A stretch of 25,869 bases of DNA, taken from positions 46,028 to 71,896 of IMG/VR virus record IMGVR_UViG_3300001589_000005; one strand, written 5' to 3'. A program made the position numbers and the translations under genes. The notes beneath the pieces were generated by a model that saw nothing but the letters and a program-made list of their open reading frames with translations, had not been told where the DNA came from and did no database searches. Position 1 is the first letter of the stretch; each line of letters opens with the position of its first letter. The stretch is from a virus. Of the stretch, positions 16,522 to 24,611 are shown piece by piece.

Positions 16522-16550
16522 TTGACAATAGCCCCAAATTGATGTAGTAT
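16522..16550 (+). promoter_or_regulatory. Sigma-70-type promoter for gp55
   Basis: TTGACA (16522-16527) and TAGTAT (16545-16550) with a 17-base spacer, 27 bases before the gp55 ATG. It lies in the 67-base gap after the Sm-like gene and has no TATAAATA box. This fits early or middle reading of the late sigma factor by host polymerase. Confidence 0.75.
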
Positions 16551-16577
16551 AAGACCTAACTACAAGGATATATTAGG

Positions 16578-17126
16578 ATGATTAAAAAACAAAAACCACA
16601 CTATGTAGATAATAAGAAGTTTCTTCAAGCGATGAAGGAATATAAACAACTATGTATAGAGATGGAAGAAACAGATGATAAACCACCTATATCTAATTAT
16701 ATTGGTTCGTGCTTTTTAAAGATAGCACAAGGGTTGTCTTATCGTCCTAACTTTATAAATTATACATACAAAGATGAAATGGTTGCAGACGGTATTGAAA
16801 ATTGTTTACAATATTTACACAACTTCAATCCAGAGAAATCCAATAATCCCTTTGCATATTTTACACAAATTATATACTATGCATTTCTTAGACGAATTGC
16901 AAAAGAAAAGAAACAAACACATGTGAAACATCAACTTATTTCAAAACAAGAATATGTTCCTTTTGATACAATTGATGGTGATACTTCAAAGTACAGTGTC
17001 GTAGGATTTGATCCAAATGTAATGGTGCCAGATGAAGCAGTATATAAACCAAAAAAGAAAAAAGAAGAAACAGAGAGTAAAAGAGTTGGATTAGAAAATT
17101 TTATGGATGAAGAGGATATAAAATGA
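16578..17126 (+). CDS. 55: Late sigma factor gp55
   Basis: 182 residues (T4 gp55 185). The core CFLKIAQGLSYRPNFINYTY, DEMVADGIENCLQYLHNFNP and FAYFTQIIYYAFLRRIAKEK is the sigma-70 region-2-like helix set that T4 gp55 uses to open the TATAAATA box. The C-terminal tail is short and acidic with a hydrophobic patch (VGLENFMDEED), as expected for clamp contact with the gp45 coactivator. AAGGA lies ahead of ATG 16578. The stop overlaps the next gene as ATGA. It is the regulator predicted to read the late boxes listed here. Confidence 0.93.
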   Translation: MIKKQKPHYVDNKKFLQAMKEYKQLCIEMEETDDKPPISNYIGSCFLKIAQGLSYRPNFINYTYKDEMVADGIENCLQYLHNFNPEKSNNPFAYFTQIIYYAFLRRIAKEKKQTHVKHQLISKQEYVPFDTIDGDTSKYSVVGFDPNVMVPDEAVYKPKKKKEETESKRVGLENFMDEEDIK

Positions 17127-17293
17127 AATGTTGGTTTTGTCACACAGAATTAATATGGGGTGGTGATCATGATGTTGACGATGAGTTAAATGAAGAAGAG
17201 TTTGACATGGAAACGAATTTAACATGTCCAAACTGCGAAGCCTTTGTGTTAGTTTATCGTAAAAAAGAAATACAAGGAAGATTTAACGTATGA
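17123..17293 (+). CDS. 56-aa double zinc-knuckle protein
   Basis: A small gene bounded by ATGA overlaps on both sides: it starts inside the gp55 stop and ends inside the gp47 start. The product begins MKCWFCHTELIWGGDHD, giving Cys3-X2-Cys6, and has TCPNCEAF later, giving Cys35-X2-Cys38: a four-cysteine zinc ribbon with a 28-residue acidic loop between the pairs. The rest is short and charged (VYRKKEIQGRF). Such ribbons bind nucleic acid or polymerase, but no function is recognised. The tight coupling indicates a real gene. Overlap with gp55 suggests coordinated expression. Confidence 0.8.
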   Translation: MKCWFCHTELIWGGDHDVDDELNEEEFDMETNLTCPNCEAFVLVYRKKEIQGRFNV

Positions 17294-18351
17294 AAATTGC
17301 TTTAGTAACCGACACTCATTTTGGTGCTCGGAATGATAATATATTTTTTGACGATTACTTTTATAAGTTTTATGAAGGAATATTTTTTCCATATCTACAA
17401 CAACATAATATAAAACACTGCATCCATCTCGGCGATGTGATGGATAGAAGGAAGTATATTTCCTATAGAACTGCAAAAAACTTTAGAGAAAGATTTCTTT
17501 TACCTTTTAATGTCTTAGATATTAACTTACATATGTTAGTTGGTAATCACGATATCTATTTTAAAAATACAAATGATGTAAACTCTTTGCAAGAACTTAT
17601 AGGTACTAACTATAAAAACATTCGTATGTATGCAGAACCAGAAACCGTGGACTTTGGTGGTATGCCTATTCTTATGTTACCTTGGATTAATCCATCAAAT
17701 GAAATATATTCATTTGGTATGATTGATGAAACACCAGCAACGGTTTGTATGTCTCATTTAGAACTTAAAGGGTTTGAAATGCATGCTGGACATGTATCGG
17801 AAACTGGTTGGGAAAAGAAAGAGTTTCAAAAATTTGATACTGTATTTTCTGGTCACTTTCATAAGAAATCAGATGATGGACAAGTGTTTTATTTGGGAAC
17901 ACCATATCAGATGACATGGAGTGATTATGGATGTCCAAAAGGGTTTCATATATTTGATACAGAAACTAGAGAATTGACTAGAATAGAAAATCCTCATCAA
18001 ATATTTCAAAAGATATATTATGATGATTCTATGAAGAATTATGATAACCACGATTTTACACAATATGCAAACAAGTATGTAAAACTCATTGTTGTAAATA
18101 AAAAAGATTTATATACATTTGATAAGTTTACGGAGAAACTTTTAAAAGCAGATGCACATGAAGTAAAAATTGTAGAAGATTTTTCAGAATTAAATGCTAA
18201 CAATGTATCAGATGAAATTGTAGAAGGAACACAAGACACACTTACAATTTTAGATAGGTATGTAGATGACTTATCAATTGACTTAAATAAAAAGAAACTA
18301 AAATACATTATGAAACAACTATACACAGAAGCACAAGACTTAGAAATATGA
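17290..18351 (+). CDS. 47: Recombination endonuclease subunit gp47 (SbcD/Mre11-like)
   Basis: 353 residues (T4 gp47 339). Metallophosphoesterase motifs are in order: DTHFG (Asp8, His10), GDVMDRR (Asp49 onward), GNHD (85-88), SHLE (His156) and GHFH (188-191). With gp46 it forms the Mre11/Rad50-type complex that resects double-strand ends to load UvsX. CAAGGAAG lies upstream of ATG 17290, which overlaps the preceding small gene as ATGA. The partner gene gp46 follows 687 bases later, with two unrelated genes between them. Confidence 0.95.
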   Translation: MKIALVTDTHFGARNDNIFFDDYFYKFYEGIFFPYLQQHNIKHCIHLGDVMDRRKYISYRTAKNFRERFLLPFNVLDINLHMLVGNHDIYFKNTNDVNSLQELIGTNYKNIRMYAEPETVDFGGMPILMLPWINPSNEIYSFGMIDETPATVCMSHLELKGFEMHAGHVSETGWEKKEFQKFDTVFSGHFHKKSDDGQVFYLGTPYQMTWSDYGCPKGFHIFDTETRELTRIENPHQIFQKIYYDDSMKNYDNHDFTQYANKYVKLIVVNKKDLYTFDKFTEKLLKADAHEVKIVEDFSELNANNVSDEIVEGTQDTLTILDRYVDDLSIDLNKKKLKYIMKQLYTEAQDLEI

Positions 18352-18361
18352 GAAGAATATT

Positions 18362-18820
18362 ATGAAAATTTTGATTATGGGTTTACCCAATAGTGGAAAA
18401 ACTTGGTTAGCAAATAGATTGGGAAAAGAGTTATCTGTTCCTACTTGGGATGCTGATGTAGTAAGAAAAATATACAATGATTGGGATTTTTCTATTCAAG
18501 GAAGAGCCGTTCAAGCTGATAGGATGAGAACACTTGCAGAGTTAGATCCAGTAAGTATTAGTGCATTTATTTGTCCACTACCAGCATTAAGAAATAACTT
18601 TAGACCAGATATATTGATCTGGATGGATACCGTACAAGCATCACCGTATAAAGATACTGATGCTCTGTTCAAACCACCTATTAAAATAGCAGACATAAGG
18701 ATAACAAAATGGATAGCCGAAAACCAACTGTACAAATGCTTGGAAGGTTTCAGCCTTGGCACGATGGACACACAGAGCTTTTCAAAAGAGCTCATTCAAA
18801 GACTGGCCAAGTTGCAATAA
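18362..18820 (+). CDS. Adenylylsulfate (APS) kinase-like protein
   Basis: 152 residues. P-loop GLPNSGKTWLA (residues 7-17) is followed by TWDADVVRKIYNDWDFS, which matches the nucleotide-binding DGDNVR-type segment and following loop of APS kinases; next come GRAVQADRMRTLAEL, FICPLPALR and ILIWMDTVQ. The Gly of the usual GxSGKT is Asn10. APS kinase converts APS plus ATP to PAPS. The last 37 residues are read in another frame over the next gene and look unlike the family, so the functional protein may end near DIRITKW. It could instead be a different small-molecule kinase. Confidence 0.65.
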   Translation: MKILIMGLPNSGKTWLANRLGKELSVPTWDADVVRKIYNDWDFSIQGRAVQADRMRTLAELDPVSISAFICPLPALRNNFRPDILIWMDTVQASPYKDTDALFKPPIKIADIRITKWIAENQLYKCLEGFSLGTMDTQSFSKELIQRLAKLQ

Positions 18821-19041
18821 TGGTTCGTGATACTGGTGAAGGGTATCATGACAGCGTGGATGTAAAAATTAAACTATCTAATGCTGGTTTCTTATATGAT
18901 GTTGACTATATTATTATGGATGTTCCTAATATAGTGAATATTACATATGGAAGAGATGTTGGTTATAAGATTGAACAAGAACATTTTGATGAAGAAATTG
19001 AAAGTATATCTGCAACAGAGATTAGGGGGATACCAGTTTGA
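18709..19041 (+). CDS. HxGH nucleotidyltransferase-like protein
   Basis: 110 residues. GRFQPWHDGHTELFKRA gives the HxGH signature (His18, Gly20, His21) and SISATEIRG (99-107) the ISSTxIR-like motif of the cytidylyltransferase/adenylyltransferase superfamily, whose members transfer a nucleotide to a phosphorylated or sulfur acceptor. A RDTGEGYHD segment lies in between. AAGGA sits 8 bases before ATG 18709, so it can be translated alone, but its first 112 bases lie within the kinase gene one frame back. It is too short for a complete ATP sulfurylase, and the substrate cannot be read from the sequence. Its stop overlaps the gp46 start as TTGA. Confidence 0.65.
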   Translation: MDSRKPTVQMLGRFQPWHDGHTELFKRAHSKTGQVAIMVRDTGEGYHDSVDVKIKLSNAGFLYDVDYIIMDVPNIVNITYGRDVGYKIEQEHFDEEIESISATEIRGIPV

Positions 19042-20744
19042 TTATATTTAAGAATGTGAAGTGGAAGAATTTTTTATCAACTGGCAATACTAGTACAAGT
19101 ATTGATTTAGACAGAAACCCACAAACACTTATTGTTGGAGATAACGGTGCTGGTAAGTCTACAATACTAGATGCACTATGTTTTGGTTTGTTTGGTAAAC
19201 CATTTAGAGTGATTAGTAAAAATCAATTGATTAATTCTATTAATGGTAGTGGTACAGAAGTAGAAGTTACATTTCAAATCGGAACAAAAAACTACAAAGT
19301 ATTTAGAAGTATCAAACCAAATAAGTTTGAAATCTATTGTGATGATGTAATGGTGAATCAAGAAGCGCATGCTAGAGATTATCAAAAGATACTAGAACAA
19401 CAAATTCTAAAACTAAACTATGGTTCTTTCACACAAGTGGTAATACTTGGTAGTGCATCATGGGCTCCGTTTATGCAACTTAAAGCAATGAAAAGAAGAG
19501 AAGTTGTTGAAGAGATATTAGATATAAAAATCTTTTCAATGATGAATATGATTGTAAAAACACACATAAAGAATATTGTAGATGAAACTAGAGAAGTTTC
19601 ACATAAGTTTGAGGTTACACAAACAGAATTTGATTTATCTAGTAAGTATATCAATGAAAGTAAAAGTGAAAAAGCAAAACTAAGAACTGATAAGAAAAGA
19701 CAGATAGAACAAAATAAAAAAGAAATAGGTAGAAGAGAGAATGAAATTGATGAATTAAAATCTAAAAAAGAAGAATATCTAGGGCAGATTTTGGATGCAA
19801 ATAAAGTAGAACAAAAAATACAGAAGATGTTGGGTATTCGTGCTACTCTAGTAGAGAAACATAAAAGTCATAGTAAATCAGTTGATTTTTTTAAAGACAA
19901 TGAAACATGTCCGACATGTGATCAAGAAATCGCTCAAACATTTAAAGATGAAATCCTCTCTACTAAACAAGGAGAACTTGACGAACTAGAAGATGGTATG
20001 AAACAACTCAAACAAGAGATGGAAAATACTCAAAAAAGACAAGAAGAGATAGAAACTAATACTCAAAATATTAGAGAGTTAGATGTGAAAATATCTTCTA
20101 TAGGGTATTCTAAATCAGAGTTGGAAAAGTTTAATGTTAAACTAGAAACAGAACTAACACAGTTAGATAGTAACGAAAAGTCAGCAGATGAAACTAACTT
20201 AGACGGTTTACAAACTAAATTAGATGAGTTAGATAAACAACAATCATCTTTAAAAGATGAACAACAATATAATGAAGCTGCAAAAGCAATGTTACAAGAT
20301 ACTGGAATCAAGACTAAGATTATTAAACAGTATCTTCCTATCATGAATAAACTAATTAATGCTTACTTACAATCTATGGAATTTTATGTAAACTTTAATT
20401 TAGATGAAAACTTTAATGAAACTATTAAGTCTAGATTCCGTGATGATTTTAATTATGCTTCATTTAGTGAGGGTGAGAAAATGCGAATAGACCTCGCATT
20501 ACTATTTACTTGGCGTGCAATTGCAAAAATGAAAAACTCTACGAATACTAATCTATTAATACTTGATGAAATATTTGATAGTTCACTAGATGGAACTGGA
20601 ACAGAAGAGTTCTTAAAAATACTGGGAACTTTAGAAAATGAAAACATATTTGTTATATCACATAAGGGTGACCAATTAACAGACAAATTTAGAAACTCAA
20701 TAAGATTTGAGAAGATAAGAAACTTTAGTCATGTTGCTGCTTAA
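19038..20744 (+). CDS. 46: Recombination endonuclease subunit gp46 (SbcC/Rad50-like)
   Basis: 568 residues (T4 gp46 560), starting with TTG 19038 behind a strong AGGGGGA site and overlapping the previous stop as TTGA. Walker A is VGDNGAGKST, the zinc hook is CPTC (residues 291-294) between two coiled-coil arms, the ABC signature is FSEGEKMRID and Walker B LLILDEIFDSSLDG. It is the ATPase partner of gp47. TAATG overlap with the next gene shows continued coupling. The use of TTG as start is rare among the genes here and may hold the level below that of neighbours. Confidence 0.95.
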   Translation: MIIFKNVKWKNFLSTGNTSTSIDLDRNPQTLIVGDNGAGKSTILDALCFGLFGKPFRVISKNQLINSINGSGTEVEVTFQIGTKNYKVFRSIKPNKFEIYCDDVMVNQEAHARDYQKILEQQILKLNYGSFTQVVILGSASWAPFMQLKAMKRREVVEEILDIKIFSMMNMIVKTHIKNIVDETREVSHKFEVTQTEFDLSSKYINESKSEKAKLRTDKKRQIEQNKKEIGRRENEIDELKSKKEEYLGQILDANKVEQKIQKMLGIRATLVEKHKSHSKSVDFFKDNETCPTCDQEIAQTFKDEILSTKQGELDELEDGMKQLKQEMENTQKRQEEIETNTQNIRELDVKISSIGYSKSELEKFNVKLETELTQLDSNEKSADETNLDGLQTKLDELDKQQSSLKDEQQYNEAAKAMLQDTGIKTKIIKQYLPIMNKLINAYLQSMEFYVNFNLDENFNETIKSRFRDDFNYASFSEGEKMRIDLALLFTWRAIAKMKNSTNTNLLILDEIFDSSLDGTGTEEFLKILGTLENENIFVISHKGDQLTDKFRNSIRFEKIRNFSHVAA

Positions 20745-21277
20745 TGGGTAAGAGGAGTGATTTTGAAAGAGTCGAGAGGGATTTTTATCCTACACCTTGG
20801 CAAGCAGTAGAACCTCTTGTTCCACATTTACCAGAGGAGTTTGCATTTGCTGAACCTTGTGCTGGTGATGGTGCATTGGTAAATCATATTGAAACTTTGA
20901 TGGAAGGTGGTTGGTGTTCATGGGCATCAGATATTGAACCACAGAAAAAAAGTATTATTAATAAACACTTTAGAGATTTGGGTGAACATGAGTTTTTAGA
21001 AGCTGATTATATCATTACAAATCCGCCTTGGGATAGAAAACTATTACATCCTATGATTGAATACTTTACTGCATTTAGACCTACATGGTTATTGTTTGAT
21101 GCTGATTGGATACATACTAAACAGAGTGTTCAATATCTACCACTTTTAAAAAAGATAGTAAGTATTGGTAGAGTGCAATGGATACCAGACAGTAATTCCA
21201 CAGGCAAAGATAATTGTTGTTGGTATTTGTTTAGTAAGGGTGATTCACAACTAATTCAATTTGTGGGGAGAAAATAA
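20744..21277 (+). CDS. DNA adenine methyltransferase-like protein
   Basis: 177 residues. After RDFYPTPWQAVEPLVPHLPE comes motif I FAEPCAGDGALV and motif IV DYIITNPPWDR, the SAM-binding and catalytic NPPW pattern of N6-adenine methyltransferases. No target-recognition domain can be seen and the protein is short, so it may be a minimal enzyme or have another N-methylation target. Start ATG 20744 overlaps the gp46 stop, and its own stop overlaps the SGNH gene as TAATG. It may protect phage DNA from host restriction, but this is inference. Confidence 0.7.
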   Translation: MGKRSDFERVERDFYPTPWQAVEPLVPHLPEEFAFAEPCAGDGALVNHIETLMEGGWCSWASDIEPQKKSIINKHFRDLGEHEFLEADYIITNPPWDRKLLHPMIEYFTAFRPTWLLFDADWIHTKQSVQYLPLLKKIVSIGRVQWIPDSNSTGKDNCCWYLFSKGDSQLIQFVGRK

Positions 21278-22140
21278 TGGGGAAAAAAGTTTTAGTCTGT
21301 ATTGGTGATAGCTGGACAGATGATAATTTTAACAGTTCTGTTTATCCAGATATGGATACTAATTGGCCTAAATGGCCAAAACATCTTGCTGATATGTTAG
21401 ATATGGAAGTCTTAAATCTAGGTACATGTGGGTCTGGTAATCAACAGATATTCAATAAAACTGTAGATGCCACAAATTATGCTGATAATATTGGTGGTGT
21501 GGTTTGTATGTGGAGCGAACCAGATAGAATTGATTTTGAAGTTCATGACCCCAAAAAACAGTGGAATGGATATAATACTATAACAAACAGCGCTTTTCTT
21601 CATTGGAGTCCTAGACGCTCAGTAGGATTAAAAAGACAGACTCATCAACCATTATTGGGGATTGATGAAATCTCTACAGCGGTTCGTAGATGGAATCAAA
21701 ATCACACAATGGTCTCAAATACAAAATTTGATCCTCTTGCAGAGCAAGTATTAGATTTAGGTATATGGCAAATGGAAACATCGTGGAGACAGAGTCTACG
21801 ATACTGGTATTCAGTTCAAAGTATTTGCGAAAATGAAAAAATACCATATTTACAGATAGTAGGAACGAATCCATTTTTTACTTGGTTAGAGGAACAAGAT
21901 TATAAGGTAGAAAGAAGAAAAGTAATAGATCATTTAATGACTACAGATTATATGCTTTCTATAAATAATGATACATTTGTCGGTTGGCCTATATTTGGAG
22001 ATATTGGTGGAGATACAGCATCATCAATAATTCACCATGAAAAGTATAGAATGGGAGTAAATGATTCGCATCCAAACGAATCAGGCCACAGATATCTGGC
22101 AGAATACCTATATAAAGAGTGGAACACCAACTGGGCGTGA
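21277..22140 (+). CDS. SGNH/GDSL-type hydrolase
   Basis: 287 residues. Block I CIGDSWTDDNF supplies the catalytic Ser12, LNLGTCGSGNQQIF the Gly and Asn oxyanion blocks, and NDSHPNESGHRYLAEYLY the Asp and His of block V. The family cleaves ester bonds in acyl or acetyl groups on lipids and polysaccharides. No signal peptide is seen, so it acts in the cytoplasm or in the virion. GGGGAG precedes the ATG, which overlaps the methyltransferase stop. It is the last gene of the gp55-gp46 unit; a 114-base spacer with a TTGACT promoter block follows. Confidence 0.8.
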   Translation: MGKKVLVCIGDSWTDDNFNSSVYPDMDTNWPKWPKHLADMLDMEVLNLGTCGSGNQQIFNKTVDATNYADNIGGVVCMWSEPDRIDFEVHDPKKQWNGYNTITNSAFLHWSPRRSVGLKRQTHQPLLGIDEISTAVRRWNQNHTMVSNTKFDPLAEQVLDLGIWQMETSWRQSLRYWYSVQSICENEKIPYLQIVGTNPFFTWLEEQDYKVERRKVIDHLMTTDYMLSINNDTFVGWPIFGDIGGDTASSIIHHEKYRMGVNDSHPNESGHRYLAEYLYKEWNTNWA

Positions 22141-22192
22141 TAGTAAGCCACTGATTTTACAGCGTTTTTTAATTCAAAAAAAGTGAAAAAAA

Positions 22193-22248
22193 GACTTGAC
22201 TTTGCCTCAAAAGTGTGTCAGCTTATATATATGATGATGATTGAGAGG
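22193..22248 (+). promoter_or_regulatory. Promoter/leader block of the VWA gene (copy A)
   Basis: Begins GACTTGAC (TTGACT at 22196-22201), continues through AGTGTGT and TATGATGA (22230-22237), and ends with the ribosome site ATTGAGAGG. The same order appears before the AAA+ gene (24546-24602), with about 56 bases matching in layout. The -10 is unclear: 17 bases after TTGACT the sequence is CAGCTT, and TATATAT lies a little later. It is probably an early/middle promoter plus leader. Confidence 0.6.
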
Positions 22249-22254
22249 AAAACT

Positions 22255-24510
22255 ATGAAAGATAAATCGAGACTTGCGAAGTTACTTGCAGAAGAAGATA
22301 TTCATGTAGTTCATAAAAAAGTAGAAACTGCTGCTTTTGACGTTAAAAATCGTGAATTGGTTTTACCTATCTGGAAAGATATGAGTGAAAGTGTTCAAGA
22401 CTTATTTACACTTCATGAGGTAGGTCATGCATTTTGGACTCCATTAGATATGTTGGAAACCGCTAGAAAGAAAAATATTGATTTTTCTTTTGTCAATGTC
22501 CTAGAAGATGTTAGAATTGAAAAGATGATACAATCTAGATACCCAGGCGGTGTTAGGTGTTTCAATCTAGGATATACTGAATTATTACAAATGGATTTTT
22601 TCAAACTCCAAGGTAAACATCTAAAATCAATGAACTTGATTGATAGAATTAATCTTCATTTTAAACATGTGTCTGATGTTCCATTTTCTGATGCAGAGAT
22701 GGAGTGGGTTCAAAAAGCAAATGAAACTAAGACTCCTAAACAAGTATTAAAACTTGCTCAAGAGTTATATGAATATATTGAACAAAACGAAGAATCCCAA
22801 GGTGATCCAGACCAAGATAATGCTGGTGCTGACGGTAAGATGAGTCAGATGCCTAGTGAGGGTAATGCTGACGCTGAATCACAAAGTGGACAAAGTTCAG
22901 ACAGTTCTGGTGGTAAAGAAGAAAACCAAGAAAACGGTGATTCTGATGACCAGAGTGAGGCTGGAGACGACCAGAACACCGACCAGACAGAACAAGGTTC
23001 AAATGGTAGTGGTGATGGTGATGATGAAAAATCTGATAAAAAAGGTTCTGAACAAGTAGTTACTAATGGTAAAGAGGGTGGTAAATCAGAAGGTAAAAAA
23101 TTCGTTGCTTCTACCGATAGTGCTTATCAACAGGCATCTAAAAAGTTTTTAGATACAAATGCTCAAGATAGAAATTATTGTTGGATACCAAAGTTAGATA
23201 ATATCAAAGATATGATTGATACGCCTGCTCAAATCCTAGAGGATTTAAGAGAGTTTTACAAAAACGATCAAAACGATACTTTCTTTCAATACACTCAACA
23301 AGAATTGAAAACTTTTCTAGACGGTTCTAAAAAAACAGTATCTTATATTACTAAAGAATTTGAGATGAAAAAAGCTGCAGATCAATACAATCGTGCTACT
23401 GTCGCAAAAACTGGTTCGTTAGATATGTCTAAGTTACATACTTACAAATACAATGAGGATTTATTTGCTAAAGTTACTAATGTGCCTGGGGCTACAAACC
23501 ACGGTTTAGTTTTCTTTTTGGATTGGTCTGGATCAATGCAAGAGAATATGAGTGGTACTATGAAACAGTTATTTAATCTTACAGAATTTTGTATGAGAAC
23601 TAAAATTCCTTTTGAGGTTTTCGCTTTCTCTGATAGGGCCTATCGAATTAAAGATAGAAGGTTTGAACAAGTATTCAAGTCTGGTGATATCAAAGTTGAT
23701 GAATTAAAATTGTTTAACTTTTTGAGTTCTTCAATGTCCAAAAAAGAACAACATGAAATGATGCATTACATGTATATGATGGGTGAAAATTGGAAGGGTT
23801 ATAGAAATTGGAGTAGACAAGGTTATCCTTTAGGAGTGATGAATTATTATCAATTAGGTGGTACACCACTTAATCATGCTATTATCGCTGCTATGAAAAT
23901 AGTTCCAGACTTTCAGAAAAAACATAATGTTCAAAAAATACACTCTGTATTTTTAACTGATGGTTATAGTCATAGAGTTGATTCTGCCTATCATGTTAGT
24001 ACGGATAAAGAAGGTCAATCTTATAATGATTGTAAATATATTGATGGTTGGAGAAGAGATGATGTTCATATTACCGATCCAATTAGTGGTGCTAAAATCA
24101 TTACTGATAGAAATGGTAGAAATGGACAAACTGTTTCACTTTTCAAGTTGTTAAAGAAAAGAGTACCTAATATGAATATTGTAGGTTTCTTTATTGCTGG
24201 TTCTGGAAAAAATGGTAGAGTTCATAAGAATATTATTGAGGACAAGTTTGGATTACACTCATATAGTGATTATGCAAAAGTTAGAGAAATCTATAAGACT
24301 CTTAGAAAAGATAATGTGGTAGTTTCTACAGAGGATGGATATGATGCATTTTATATCTTGCCTGGGGCTGGTGCAATGCAAGAATCAGAAGAGTTAGTTG
24401 TAAATCCAAACGCTAAAGTTGGTGAATTGAAGAAAGCATTTATGAAATCTTCTACTAACAAAATGGCGAATCGCCCAGTATTAAACAAGTTTGTTGGGAT
24501 GATTGCCTAA
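22255..24510 (+). CDS. VWA-domain protein with N-terminal HExxH metallopeptidase-like motif (CobT/DUF2201-like)
   Basis: 751 residues from ATG 22255, chosen because GAGAGGA lies just ahead and the TTGACT promoter sits inside the longer reading from 22183. The N-terminal part has LHEVGHAFWTP (His54-Glu55-X2-His58) with LEDVRIEK (Glu84) about 26 residues later, a zincin-like arrangement. Residues about 182-282 are a Ser/Asp/Gly/Gln/Glu-rich linker. The C-terminal VWA domain has the MIDAS elements DWSGS (423-427), GGTPLNHAI (Thr537) and FLTDGYS (Asp569). Such proteins pair with MoxR ATPases, and one follows directly. Cobaltochelatase CobT is the usual annotation; the HExxH motif argues for a VWA-metallopeptidase relative. 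Confidence 0.85.
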   Translation: MKDKSRLAKLLAEEDIHVVHKKVETAAFDVKNRELVLPIWKDMSESVQDLFTLHEVGHAFWTPLDMLETARKKNIDFSFVNVLEDVRIEKMIQSRYPGGVRCFNLGYTELLQMDFFKLQGKHLKSMNLIDRINLHFKHVSDVPFSDAEMEWVQKANETKTPKQVLKLAQELYEYIEQNEESQGDPDQDNAGADGKMSQMPSEGNADAESQSGQSSDSSGGKEENQENGDSDDQSEAGDDQNTDQTEQGSNGSGDGDDEKSDKKGSEQVVTNGKEGGKSEGKKFVASTDSAYQQASKKFLDTNAQDRNYCWIPKLDNIKDMIDTPAQILEDLREFYKNDQNDTFFQYTQQELKTFLDGSKKTVSYITKEFEMKKAADQYNRATVAKTGSLDMSKLHTYKYNEDLFAKVTNVPGATNHGLVFFLDWSGSMQENMSGTMKQLFNLTEFCMRTKIPFEVFAFSDRAYRIKDRRFEQVFKSGDIKVDELKLFNFLSSSMSKKEQHEMMHYMYMMGENWKGYRNWSRQGYPLGVMNYYQLGGTPLNHAIIAAMKIVPDFQKKHNVQKIHSVFLTDGYSHRVDSAYHVSTDKEGQSYNDCKYIDGWRRDDVHITDPISGAKIITDRNGRNGQTVSLFKLLKKRVPNMNIVGFFIAGSGKNGRVHKNIIEDKFGLHSYSDYAKVREIYKTLRKDNVVVSTEDGYDAFYILPGAGAMQESEELVVNPNAKVGELKKAFMKSSTNKMANRPVLNKFVGMIA

Positions 24511-24545
24511 TGAAAAAACCCTTTAAAATCAAGGACTTAAAAAAA

Positions 24546-24602
24546 GACTTGACAATGGGTTAAAGATGTGTTACTTTAAGGTATGATGAAAATTGAGAGA
24601 GG
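24546..24602 (+). promoter_or_regulatory. Promoter/leader block of the AAA+ gene (copy B)
   Basis: TTGACA (24549-24554), then TACTTT 17 bases later (24572-24577), TATGATGA (24582-24589) and ATTGAGAGAGG as ribosome site. It has the same plan as 22193-22248 but differs at many bases. TACTTT is a weak -10, so an alternative, such as the TATGAT that both copies share, should be considered. Confidence 0.65.
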
Positions 24603-24611
24603 TTATATATT

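Noticed and set aside
22183-22254. Longer start of the VWA protein at 22183
   Set aside because: This stretch contains the promoter block, and the later ATG has GAGAGGA ahead of it.
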